Below are positions 11,536 to 22,800 of a stretch of DNA of 64,000 nt, piece by piece. How positions within the stretch are numbered: position 1 is the first letter of the stretch; each line of letters opens with the position of its first letter. Origin of the DNA: Thalassia testudinum (lineage: Eukaryota; Streptophyta; Magnoliopsida; Alismatales; Hydrocharitaceae); assembly GCA_037157565.1 (NCBI GenBank), contig JAZHRO010000002.1:75566001-75630000 (forward strand). The letters are read 5' to 3'. The notes under the pieces were generated by a model. The model searched no databases, was not told the DNA's origin, and was given only the letters and a program-made list of their open reading frames with translations. A program made the translations under genes and the position numbers.

Positions 11536-13000
11536 CTTAGGTAGCTATTTGGAATCTTTGGATATATCGAAAAATTGTTCATTGCTACTTTTGTAAACTT
11601 ACGATTATCAAATATGATCTGCAGTTTTTGCACCAATAGTAATTATCTCGATTCCTAAGTTTTATAATGGTATTTTCAAAAGTAGCTCAAGGCCACTTCT
11701 CCCGAAAGTAGCCAAAAGTCAAATATTGTCTCAAACATGTTGCATTATAGTTTCATCCATGCAAAGTCTTAGGTCTTCTTTGACAAGAAAAATTATTGGG
11801 ATAAATAAAAAGGAATGAAGACATTGAGGAATTTTAGTATTTGGTTAAATTTGTTATCTTATTGATGAGAAAATGAAAATCCTCAAATAAAGTGCAATCA
11901 TTAATTGAAGGCCTTCTTAAGGCCCAAGAATAAGCTCAAAGAGGCCTACCAAGCAAAATATTGAAATCTATCAAGGTGAGAAACATTCGATTGTTCACCT
12001 AATGCAAATTGACGGAGGGAAGACCAACCAACTAAAAGGCATTACAACCAACAAGGCTCTATGTTTGCCTGGTCGACCAAGTGGACCACCTATTTTTCTT
12101 CTCACTTGAAGGCCCTGCCAGCCAAGCAAAATCAGAAGTCGACTGCTTTACCCAGCACATGAACTATCAGTCTGCCAAAAAGGATAATGGTTATTATTTA
12201 TTAAGGGTCATGTCCCCACGTTTATTGAATAACATGGCCTACATTTGAGGCAATGGTTGTCACATGATAATAAGGTGTCTTACCCTAATAATCACGGTTT
12301 AAAAGTTTTGCTTAAATAAGACTACATGCGTTACAAAATGCTAGGCATATAAATTAGTGATCCCATTAAGAAAGGGACACATGCATAGAAAGAAAGAGTG
12401 ACATTTGTTCTTGTACTCAAAAAATAACTTAGTGAAATTTTCGAGACTATCTCTACTCTCCTCATACGTACACCTTTTAGATGGAACGAGGTAAACAAAC
12501 CTTTTTGTCTCTTTGTGTGGTTGTGTTTTGTGATTAGACCTTCTTTCCCTATTGTTAACCCAAATAGGGCCTATTCAAAGTAGGCTCCGATCACTCAAAG
12601 GAATTAGAGAGTTTTATTCTGCTTGAGATGTTTAATTTGCGGAATAAGTTAATGGAATAAGAAAAAAATTAGTTAAAAAGAGAGACTAGGCAAAATTAAT
12701 AGGAGGAATTAGATAATTCCATGGGTTGATCGGAGGGTGTGGGGGTTTGAATTAATTACTTAAACCCAAAACTAATGGTGCAGTTCCAACATGAAGGGAT
12801 AATTTTGGAATAAAAGTCTCCAAATAGGAAACTGAGAGTACCATTTGGTGAACCAAATAACACCTTAGCGGGTAAACCAATTGTCCCTTCCCTTTCTTTT
12901 ACAAAGGGACTTCATTATAAAAAAAAATTTCAACAACACCCAATCAATGCTTAGTAATCAACTTTCATTGCCTTGATAGGAATTCTCCAAGTTACTACCA
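11536..13000. other. Unassigned AT-rich region, possibly with an LTR-like promoter stretch
   Basis: No protein-like ORF. Around 12346 'gcatataaatta' followed by a transcript-leader-like stretch to about 12490 resembles a plant LTR core promoter, but I found no paired terminus, primer site or second copy. The rest shows nothing I recognise. Confidence 0.25.
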
Positions 13001-14035
13001 TCCTAGTAATCTATGCAATATAAGTGTTGAGAAAAATTTTGAGGAAAAGATATGGAGTCCGATAGAATGAGAGAAGGGGATATGGAATCATACAGAATAG
13101 AAATAAGGGCATCAGATGCAATTGTCAATCCTATCTCATATGCGATGAAGAAAGAGACGGGGTTGCCAATCCCACCCCTTGCCACTTTCTCGCCCCCACG
13201 GTGATCGGGGGTGAGCTTGGTAAGCCCATCCTCTTGACTTCTCCTAGGCGTACCATTCCCATTGTACGGATTATACAAGGAACATAAGTATTCCAAATTA
13301 ACAAAACAATGCACTAATCTCTAGTCATGTTCTCCGCCACAAATTTCATCTTCTTTTTTTGTTCCTTTTTATAATTTCTTTGAAAATGGAAACTTAGAAA
13401 ACGTAAAAGAAGAAAAAATTAAATTAGTCCCGAAGTTTTTTTTGGCTTTCAACACAGAAGGTAATAAGAACAATAAACACTAATATAAGGCACAATGCTA
13501 TAGGCAGTAGAGAAGAGTTGCTTCACCCCTTGATCCGTAGCCTGATCTATGGTGTTCTCAAACTTCCTCGCCTTCCTCTTCTCGTGGTACCTTAGCACTT
13601 GTGCCTCGCAATCCATGAAGGACACTACGACCGAGATGGCCCCGAGAGGGGGTCGATTGTCCCCTTCAGCAACCTCCCACCTAAGTATGCCACGTTGGGG
13701 ATGGTGAATTTTTTTGCACGATGGGGATGGTGTACCAAAGAGAATGAGAGAGGTTGAACTTGTCAAGCTTATCTCTCACCATCGAGACAAAAAGGTAAGA
13801 GAAGACAGAGTTAATAACCTCATATCATGCAGCAGGAGATGAAATTAATAATTCTATCTCCTTATCAGTTACGTACTAAATCAGATTAACAATTCCGTCT
13901 CAGATTTCCATTTCCAATCTGTACGGCCAAGCATGCAAAAGGGACACGTAGCATGTCACCTGTCTGGGAGGAGAGCTGCGAGGGGTGTCTGAGGGTTCTG
14001 CGCAACACAGGCGGGCCCATTGCAAAGTTGATATG

Positions 14036-14052
14036 CACGTGGTAATCACGTG
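14036..14052. promoter_or_regulatory. Pair of G-boxes (CACGTG), 11 bp apart
   Basis: Two perfect CACGTG hexamers start at 14036 and 14047; CACGTG is the classic plant bZIP/bHLH site. 'acacgtagc' near 13945 adds another ACGT core. No gene is recognisable next to them, so their function is open. Confidence 0.3.
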
Positions 14053-15479
14053 AGGAGATGAGGTCCGCAGCTGGTCGTGGACCCCTGTTGGCATGTGCTC
14101 TCCTGACAGCCTCTGCTAAGCCCCAAACACTGCACTTCCGATGAAACAAGTTGGCGCTTTGAGGCCCATTCCCCAGTTGATTTTTCGATTTTCTTATCCT
14201 GGCTTGATCCATATATATATATAATGTATTGGTATTAATATGGGGGGCACATTTGACAGTAGAAAGCTAAATTGAGACCACGTATATACCACCACCCACC
14301 ATGCCAATTTGTTGAGAAACACATATAGTAATCTAATGCAAAAAAGATTAGAAAAAAAAATATCTCAAACGTTGTGTATGACCAGAAGCAGGAAAAGATC
14401 CCAAGTGTCTGTCTTGTTACATATTTTAGTCATACATGTAAGTTATGGTTTCGTGGTACAAGGAAAGAACCATCTTTGTTTTCTTTAGTAGGTGCTGTGG
14501 AAGCTACACCTGCAGCACTATATCCGAAAGCCGAAATCCATTCAGATATTCGAGTGGTCGATCAATTCCCTTCAAACGAGAAATTGAATTGCAATTTTAT
14601 CGTTCCCATAACACTAGAAGAAAAAAAGGACTGTAATACTATAATTCAAGAAGATATCTCGGAAAATGTCCTTGACAATATATGTTAGAAGTTCTTCGAG
14701 GTATATGGCAATAATCAAAGAATATTCCCTTAAAATATCGAGGATGTGCACTCACAAATGTGCCCTGTACAAATGTTTTAGGCCAGCAAGTTAATAACAT
14801 TCTAGGAATATCCCTTAATATATGAAAATATATTATGTGATGTATTTTGAAACACACAAACTTGATGCATCGATGCAAATATCACTCAACTATTTTGCAT
14901 CTACGAAAAAATGCTTTTGTATTGATAGAAAATGATTACGGATAATTTTATATCAATGTAAAAATAATTTACACCTTCTATCACAAAATGTGTTAATTTT
15001 TATGCTTCTACGTCTGCATCTTTTATATAATAAGTCAACAATATTTTACCAGGGATATACTAAGGACAACCTATGAGAGACTACTTTTAACCAAGAATAA
15101 AGGTTTGAAATCCTAATTTATATGCCTTGACTTATGAAACTATTTTTTATAGCGTTAAAAGCAATTGTAATGGAAAAATAACAATCAAATAGAGTTTTAG
15201 TAACTATCTTTTAAGGATAGATTTTATTTTGGAGATCAAAAATGAGTAGATGACCATAAAGCATTACCAAAAAATTAAACCAATTTATAGCGATGGATAA
15301 GTGGTGGTCAAAATTTGGTCACATTTTTCTTGATTTTTTTTCCTCATTTACAAATGTTCGACACTCAGTTGTCGCCCACAAATTGTCGTTCCCTCTCACA
15401 CCCCCCTCAACAATGTTCAATCAATCTCCTCTAACCCTCTGCATCCCTCAAGCGATTTCCTTCCACATCATCACCTCTA

Positions 15480-15720
15480 CTCTCGAAGTTCCTCCCGCAC
15501 TGCTCCTCTGAGCCATGAGTTCCACCCATACCACCCCTCTACCCTACTAGCTCCATCACTCCTCTGCTCTACGAGTTTTGCCCCCTTCCATGCTGCCGCC
15601 CCTTTACCCTACTAGGTCCACCACCTCCTATGCCACCATTCCTCTATCCCACAAGTTCCACCGCCTCCCACACTGCTGCATTTCTCTCAAGGGTTCCTCC
15701 CATGATGCCATCATAGTTCC
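15480..15720. repeat. CT/CA-rich imperfect tandem repeat
   Basis: About four to five loosely repeated units containing 'ttcc(a/t)cc', 'cctc' and 'taccc(t)ac'. It is pyrimidine-rich on the plus strand, has no consistent reading frame and is probably low-complexity DNA. Confidence 0.4.
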
Positions 15721-18428
15721 CATATAATGAGGTTGAATCTCGGAGGTGCATTGGGACCATCATAGTTCCCATACAAGAAGTAAGCTCTTAGGAAATAATT
15801 TTGTTCCATGATAATAGGTAGTGTGTAACAATTCCTCTTTCCCTCTAGAAAGCTTATGAGATCTTTTAGTTTCGTGCCCAACTTTGGACTATTTATAGGT
15901 GATGGGATCTGATGATTCTAGCAAATATCTACGAATGTTGTATAAGATGTATAGCCGATCCCTTTGGTGTCTTTGAAATTGTAATATTCAAGTTTCCCAC
16001 GATCTATGCTTATGAAGCTTGCTAAAGGGAATATGTTAGTTGCATTTTCAGAAATAAAATCTAAATTGCATTGCGATCCTGTTTGGATTGTTGCAATATA
16101 TATGTAGTTGTGAGATTTTCCTTTAAGTTTTCTAGCTAGTTGTAACACAAATAGAGGTAATTGCAATATTTTTTAAGGTTTAAAAAGTAAAAGAAATATC
16201 CCCGTATAATCTTCTTACAATATTTGCAGTACAAAGTTTTTATTTATCTAATGATGTAAACACAAACACTTGCACTCTTGAATGATGTTAAGGAGTACCC
16301 AACTCTATTAAAATCAACAGGTGTTGCACAAGAATAGGGAAGTTTCAGACTAAAAGAAATAACCATCGAATCACTTCATGGATCAAAACTCCAAGCATTC
16401 TCTATGATGATTGTTATAATTTCCAAGTATATAGATCAACCAGAAATAGAAATTAACATTGAATATGCAATCCAATTGCTTAATCAGAGGAAAAGGTTAA
16501 CTGCAAACATAAGTTCCATAACATGTTTAGTTTTTATTCATTGCAAAATGAATAGTACTAAGCCTGTAGGGGAGTTGGGCTAGGAAAAGAGATCTTACAG
16601 ATTCCACTACATGGACAGGGAACATTAGGACAAGATCAATCAAACTTCTACTCCTGAGATAAAAAATAAAATTGTTTTACTCAGGGTACTAAAAGTACAG
16701 ACCTAATCCTAAACAGTTTCTTCATGAACGACAATAGTGAATTTTTATACAACAATAGTGAATTTTAAAATATAAAGAGACCTCACAAGCAACAATAAAG
16801 CAAAACCAAACCTCAGGCTCATTGTAGATGGCGAGATACTAAAAAATAAGGAACAAAGGTAGGATAAGGGCAATAGGTACAAACACTCTAGCACTTAGAC
16901 AAGCCAGCTAGGTAACTCTAAGTAGGAATTGAAAAAATTGATTGGCTTCACTTTCATATTGGTTGGGCATACAAGGATTGTGCAAACTGGGCACTTAGCT
17001 ATCAGGCACTTAAGGTGCATGCCCACCTCAAATTTATTTCCTATGAGGCTTAAACCTTGGCTTGTGAGGTGGCCTGTAACGACCCGGTTCCCGAGTCCCT
17101 ACGAGACACGAGAACCGGACCGACTCGACTAATCCCAAGACCCAGTCGTCCAACGAGGAAGTAACCAAAAGACAGTAAAATAAACCACATTCAGCATGAA
17201 TATAACTAACAGTAAGAAAGTACAGCAGTAAGGAAAGAAACTACTACAGTAGGCACCACCACAACAGTAAAACAACATTTATCATATAATAAAAACTGCA
17301 GGTAAAGAAGGTACAGCGGAAACAAAACTACTCACTAGAATAGAAACAAAAAAAGGGGTACAAAGCTGTGGTAACTCTACTGGACCCTACTCGGCCCAGC
17401 GTCCTCTGCAGCCGCCGACCCTGGCTGCTCAACACCTGGTCCTGAAAAAGGTAACGAGTGTAACACGTCAGCAAAACGCTGAGTAGAGTGGCAACTAACT
17501 AAAGGCAACAGTAAAGTGTACAGGAGCTGTTATGTTCTATTACTTCCTTTATTTACATCTTTCAATTTTTCTTACTATTTCATTTATTTCTCAGATCCTT
17601 TACTTGATCTCGAATGTCCTCGTGGGAACGATCTTGATTGCAGTCTTTTCCAAAAGTAGAAGTAGCACGTGGTGCTCTCCTGGCCGGGAGAGTCTCCCGT
17701 GGTGATCCTACCCTCAGTCAACCACCCCAAGGTCACTGACAGACGTAACGGTGACTACGGCACGCACGATAAACGCACAGGTAGCTAGCCCGCACTGGCA
17801 CGCGGTCAGTCGTTTCCGTTAACGGGTGCGCCCAAAGCACAGCACGGAACCAGGGCAGAGCCCTCTCAGTAACAGGGGTCCAACCCCTCCACAGTAACCA
17901 AACCGGGGCCTTGCCCCTCCACAGTCCGCGCACCCTCGCCTGACTACCCTGGTTTGCCCTAGTGGGCCTAACAAGTCGGTGAAGGAGGCTAGCAAAACCC
18001 CGGGGCCCGTGGGGTAGCTAGTACTCTCCTAACACTACTAGCTCTCCTCGGTACTACGTACACGAGGGCCAGCAAGTCGGTACAGAGCGGCCAATCCTAA
18101 CCCCGGGTCCCTGGGGCGGCTGGCCCCACTCTGCACTAAACAGGTACAGGTACTTCCCTTGGTACTGCGTACCCAAGAGACAGTACAAACTACATCTCAG
18201 TTCCATTCCTTTTTCTTTCCAGGAGTTCCACTCCTAACTCCCCGTCGGGTTCCAGCTCTTTATTTCAGAACATCATATGTTTCACTTTCCAGATTCACGT
18301 TCTCAAATTCCATGATCTCAAACATGTTTCTTTATTCATAACAGGCAGCTGTTAATTTACAGGCAGCTTTATAAATTCCTTTCCATTTTTCCAAGACTGC
18401 AGTAATATACATTCCACTAGTTTTTCCA

Positions 18429-18560
18429 TCCTAGGATTCATGCCATATCCTAGGATCTATCATACAATCTAGTTTTCCGGCCCTAGGATTCATGCAACAC
18501 CTAGGAGCTATCATTCCATATATTTCTCATTCCTAGGATTCATGCAAGCCCTAGGTTCTA
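18429..18560. repeat. Tandem CCTAGG-containing repeat in the chromovirus LTR
   Basis: Three units of 'cctaggattcatgc' followed by a second CCTAGG-like site, each about 50-55 bp. All full LTRs carry it, and one inverted unit remains in the diverged LTR at 63802-63829. Confidence 0.75.
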
Positions 18561-18849
18561 GTTATGGTTCCATACCTTAACAGATTTTATTAATACTTAA
18601 AACCACTCTACCAGGTACAACGGGAGTAATGGGGGCGTGATCGGGAATCCCGCGCGCCTCCGCGACTCTCAAGACTGCAACCGAACGAGGTCCTATCACA
18701 AGGATCAAACACAAGGAGTGTCTCAAAACAGTGTATAGCTACTGTAGGCGGGTAGAGGAATTAATTCTGAAACGAACGCAACTCGAATCGCGGAAAACGG
18801 AGCCCAAACGGGCCCTAAACGGGTCGAGAAAGATGATACTGTGCAAAAT

Positions 18850-19732
18850 CAGACGTCTGGAACTCCCTCCAGACGTCTTAAACGGCGGATCAGAGAATTA
18901 CCTGTTCAGCGTGGTTTCCCAGACGTCCAGAAGTCTGCAGGGACGTCTTTCCTAGATCCCAGACGTCCGATGGTCACTCCCGTCGTCTGGTACAACTTCC
19001 AGACGTCTGATTCGCAAAGGATGACGAATCAGAAAACCTGTGCACAGCCAACCCCCCTCCCTCAGTACGGTCAGTCTACAAAAAGGAAGAAGAAAGCGGA
19101 AACTCACCTTTCAGACGTCTGTATGATCTCACAGACGTCGACCTTGCCGTCTGGATATCAATCCAGACGTCTGATTCTGGAAATTTTTCCAGAATCAGAG
19201 CCCTGCTCGGCCTCCGCTCGCGACGCCGCCCGCGTCGCACCTTGCGCGTACGCTGCTCCGCCCGCAGCAGGTCCCTCTCCGCGACGCTCTGCGCCCCCTG
19301 CGCCCTCCGCCGGCCGGCCAAGCCGCTCCTGGCGAGCTCGCCCTCACGGCAGAGCCCCGCCCTCGCACGCCGCAGCTCCTCCGCGCTCACTGCGGCTGCC
19401 GCTGCCACTGCGCCCTCGCGTCCGCTCGCTCTCGCGCACAGGCAGGAGAAGAAGGAGGAAGATGGTGGAGACGGGAGGGGAGGCGCGCCCCCCCCTTTTA
19501 ACGCCGCGCGGAGAGGAGAGAGAAGGCGGTCGCAGCCGCCTGCAGCCGCAGAGAAAGAGGGCAGAACGCAGGTCTGCGCGCACAGGCGCGCAGACGAATA
19601 TCCCGTGCGAGCATAACCGTTCGCCAGACGTCTGTAAACTATCCCGGACGTCTGGTCAGACGTCTGGATGTGATCCCAGACGTCTTGACAGACGTCTGGG
19701 CCACCTCCCAGACGTCTTAAAAGGCGTCTGGG
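18850..19732. repeat. Array of palindromic CAGACGTCTG motifs in the chromovirus LTR
   Basis: About 18 exact or near copies of (C)CAGACGTCTG(G) in three clusters: 18850-19010, 19111-19175 and 19624-19732. The core GACGTC is self-complementary with an ACGT centre. In the last cluster, units pair as longer inverted repeats, such as CCCAGACGTCTT then GACAGACGTCTGGG near 19674. Matching arrays lie at about 45331-46232, 53620-54522 and 61347-62242. The clusters bracket the TATA-like site. Confidence 0.9.
19496..19504 (-). promoter_or_regulatory. Candidate TATA-like element of the chromovirus LTR
   Basis: GTTAAAAGG on the minus strand, upstream of a GC-rich leader. The solo LTR has TTTAAAAGG at the same place (about 45998-46004), and the diverged LTR at the window end has TATATAAGG in the equivalent position. 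It is absent from the shortened 5' LTR. Confidence 0.45.
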
Positions 19733-19750
19733 GCACGCGCTCGTTACAAT

Positions 19751-19840
19751 ATAACAAACTCAAAGGAAGTTTCGTCTCCGAAACTTGCGCCAACTAGGGT
19801 GCGGGAAAAAGATGTCCAAATAACCATAACAAACTCAAAG
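19751..19840 (-). repeat. 15-bp direct repeat at the 3' end of the internal region (19751-19765 and 19826-19840)
   Basis: 'ataacaaactcaaag' occurs next to the 3' LTR and again overlapping the gag-pol stop codon. Copy 2 has it at 54540-54554 and 54615-54629. It occupies the place where a polypurine tract is expected, and no clear purine tract is seen there. Confidence 0.8.
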
Positions 19841-22800
19841 AGGACCGAAGTCGGTCCGAAAAGACGTACCCGCGAAAAGCTCCGGGTACCGCTCCCGCAT
19901 TGCCGCCTCAGGCTCCCAGGTAGCCTCCTCGTACCGCTGGCTCCTCCACAAAACCTTTACCAGGGGTACTTGCTTTCGTCTCAACCTGCGGACGGCTCGG
20001 TCTAGGATCTGTACTGGCCGCTCGGGGTAGGTCAGGTCGTCGCTCACCTCGACGCTCTCGTGACTCAGTACGTGGCTGGGATCGGCTACGTACTTCCTGA
20101 GGTTGGACACGTGGAACACGTCGTGCACACCAGAAAGCTGCGGGGGAAGGGCAAGTCTGTAAGCAACGGGTCCAACCCGCTCCAGGACCTCGAAGGGCCC
20201 CACGAACCTCGACGCGAGCTTCCCTCTCACCCCAAACCGCTGTAAGCCCTTCACGGGCGAAACACGAAGGAAGACGTGGTCCCCAACCTCGAACTGCACC
20301 TCTCTGCGTCTGCGATCTGCGTAGCTCTTCTGTCTGCTCCTGACAGTACGGAGTCGTTTGTGGATCTGCTCAACTACCTCCTGACTCTGCCGGATCAACC
20401 TGGGGCCAACCTCCCACTTGGTCCCCACCTCAACCCAACTCAAGGGTGCCGTGCATTTCCGTCCGTACAGAGCCTCGTAGGGAGCCATGCCGATGCTCGA
20501 GTGATAACTGTTGTTGTATGCAAACTCTGCCAGGGGCAGGTGCTCCTCCCAAGAGCCCCTCCAGTCTAGTACACAGGCACGCAAAAGGTCCTCAAGTGTC
20601 TGTATCGTGCGTTCCGACTGTCCGTCCGTCTGGGGGTGGTAAGCCGTGCTAAACCTCAACCTCGTCCCCAAAGCCTGCTGAAACTCAGCCCAAAACTGGG
20701 ACGTAAAGCGGGTATCCCGGTCGGATACGATCTCCCGCGGAACTCCGTGTAGTCGCACCACATCACGGATATACCTCTCGGCCAACTGTGCTGGTCCCAA
20801 AGTGACTCGGATCGGCAAGAATCGTACCGTCTTCGTCAATCTATCCACTATTACCCAGACTGCGTCGTGTCCTCGCTGGGTAACAGGTAAGCCCACTACC
20901 AAGTCCATGGTGATGCTCTCCCACTTCCACTCTGGCACTGGAAGCGGCTGAAGCGGCCCTGCAGGCCTCTGATGCTCGGCTTTCACCTGCTGGCACACTA
21001 AGCACTGCTGCACGAACTCACCCACATCCCGCTTCATCCCTCTCCACCAGAACTCGCGTCTCAAGTCATGGTACATTTTCGTGTTTCCGGGATGTATGGT
21101 GAATCTGGAACCGTGTGCCTCAGTCAAGAGCTCTCTCAACAGCTCCTCGTCTCTGGGGACGCACAGCCGTCCCCTCAAGCGTAACACCTGGTCTGTGAAA
21201 GAGAAGTCCCCTGGGTCCCCTGACAGTACTCTATCGCGCAAAGACTGCAAGTACGGATCGGCCATCTGTCCCGTGATGATGCGGTCTATCAACTCTGGCC
21301 TGGTCTGCCGTGTCACCGTCACTGCCCCACAGTACCCTCGTAACTCTAGAGGTCGCCAACTGCCCACCTCCTCCAAAAGGCTCCAACTCTGTAACTGTAG
21401 ACTGGCCAAGCGTGCGGGCGCCTTACGGCTCAAGGCGTCAGCCACCACATTGGCCTTTCCCGGGTGGTAGGAGATGCTGCAGTCGTAGTCCTTCAGGAGC
21501 TCCAACCAACGTCTCTGTCTCATGTTGAGCTCCTTCTGGTCAAACAGATATCTGAGGCTCTTGTGATCAGTAAAAATCTCGAAGGTCTCACCGTACAAGT
21601 AGTGCCTCCATGTCTTCAGCGTGAAGACAACAGCTGCCAACTCTAGATCGTGGGTAGGGTAGGTATGCTCATGGGGCTTCAGTTGCCGCGAGGCGTAAGC
21701 GACCACGTGACCCCTCTGCATGAGCACACCTCCTAACCCCTGCAAGGAAGCGTCCGTGTACACAACGAACCCGCCACTACTGTCAGGGATGGTGAGCACG
21801 GGAGCCGAGGTCAACCTCTCCTTCAGCTCCAGAAAACACGCCTCACAGGCATCTGTCCAAGCAAAAGGCACATCCTTCCGAGTCAACTGTGTCATAGGAC
21901 GTGCAATCTGCGAAAACCCTCTGATGAACCGTCTGTAGTAACCTGCCAGTCCCAGGAAACTGCGAATCTCAGTGACTGAACGCGGTCTCTCCCACCTGAG
22001 CACTGCCTCGACCTTGGCGGGATCCACCGCCAGGCCATCTCCAGAGATCACATGACCCAAAAAGGTCACCTCCCTCAACCAGAACTCGCACTTGCTGTAT
22101 TTGGCGTACAGCCTGCGTCGTCTCAGAGTGTCCAGAACCATCCGCAAGTGCTGTCCGTGCTGCGTCCGATCTCTAGAATAGATGAGTACATCATCTATGA
22201 AAACCACCACAAACTGGTCCAAGTACGGTCTGAACACCCGGTTCATCAGGTCCATGAAAGCAGCGGGGGCATTGGTCAGCCCAAACGGCATGACCAAAAA
22301 CTCGTAGTGTCCGTAGCGGGTGCGAAAAGCTGTCTTGGAGACGTCGGTCTCCCTGATCCTCAACTGGTGGTATCCAGACCTCAAGTCGATCTTGGAAAAC
22401 ACCGTGGCACCCCGCAACTGGTCAAACAAATCGTCAATCCTCGGCAGCGGATATCTGTTCTTGATGGTGACCCTATTCAGCTGTCGGTAGTCCACACAAA
22501 GGCGTAGGGTCCCATCCTTCTTCTTCACAAACAGTACCGGGGCTCCCCAGGGAGACGCACTGGGCCTCACGAAACCTTTCTCCAAAAGGTCCTGCAACTG
22601 AGACTTGAGCTCTCGCAGCTCAAGCGGTGCCATCCTATATGGCGCGGTGGAGATGGGGCTGGTCCCTGGTACTAGTGAGATCTCAAACTCGATCTCACGC
22701 TCGGGCGGTAGTCCTGGTAACTCGTCTGGAAACACGTCGGGGTACTCTCTGACCACCGGGATGCTCTGGAAGTCTGCCACGGGGCTGTGCTCTGCCACCA

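Larger units (their letters stand above)
13001..17069. other. Unassigned intergenic region
   Basis: Mostly AT-rich, with ORFs of 60-108 codons (minus 13003-13314, 13449-13766 and 13886-14212; plus 14374-14688) that match no family I know. They may be relics of host exons, and I do not call them genes. Landmarks are two G-boxes at 14036-14052, an (AT)n run at 14211-14223 and a CT/CA-rich imperfect repeat at 15480-15720. It ends at the TGGCC target site of chromovirus copy 1. Confidence 0.4.
17075..19748 (-). repeat. 3' LTR of chromovirus copy 1 (2,674 bp)
   Basis: It runs from TGTAACGACC to GCTCGTTACA on the plus strand, so both strands have TG...CA ends. In element orientation it opens with a GACGTC palindrome cluster, a GC-rich TATA-like and leader section, two more palindrome clusters, then CCTAGG-containing repeats and the U5 part. 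It lacks 22 bp near 18972 that the other three LTRs carry; that piece includes one motif unit. ORFs inside, including a 318-codon plus-strand frame and a 66-codon minus-strand frame, are by-products of GC-rich palindromic DNA. Confidence 0.95.

Noticed and set aside
14374..14688. 104-codon plus-strand ORF considered as a host exon
   Set aside because: It looks more protein-like than its neighbours, but I recognise no domain and see no convincing splice context.
17733..17933. 66-codon minus-strand ORF conserved in four LTRs (also 44206-44406, 52499-52699, 60224-60424)
   Set aside because: Its conservation only reflects the youth of the LTRs. It has no family features, and the diverged LTR at the window end does not clearly keep it.
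18850..19732. CRISPR-like reading of the regularly repeated 10-12 bp motif
   Set aside because: Units are palindromic, unevenly spaced and inside a plant LTR; there are no repeat-spacer arrays or cas genes.
18841..19797. 318-codon plus-strand ORF in the chromovirus LTR, with similar ones at 45367-46116, 53656-54234 and 61637-62230
   Set aside because: GC-rich LTR DNA with palindromic repeats stays open on both strands. The frames differ between copies and look like no protein.
20276..22507. Plus-strand ORFs of 97-151 codons opposite gag-pol
   Set aside because: Shadows of the polyprotein; the same frames recur in copy 2 because the DNA is nearly identical.
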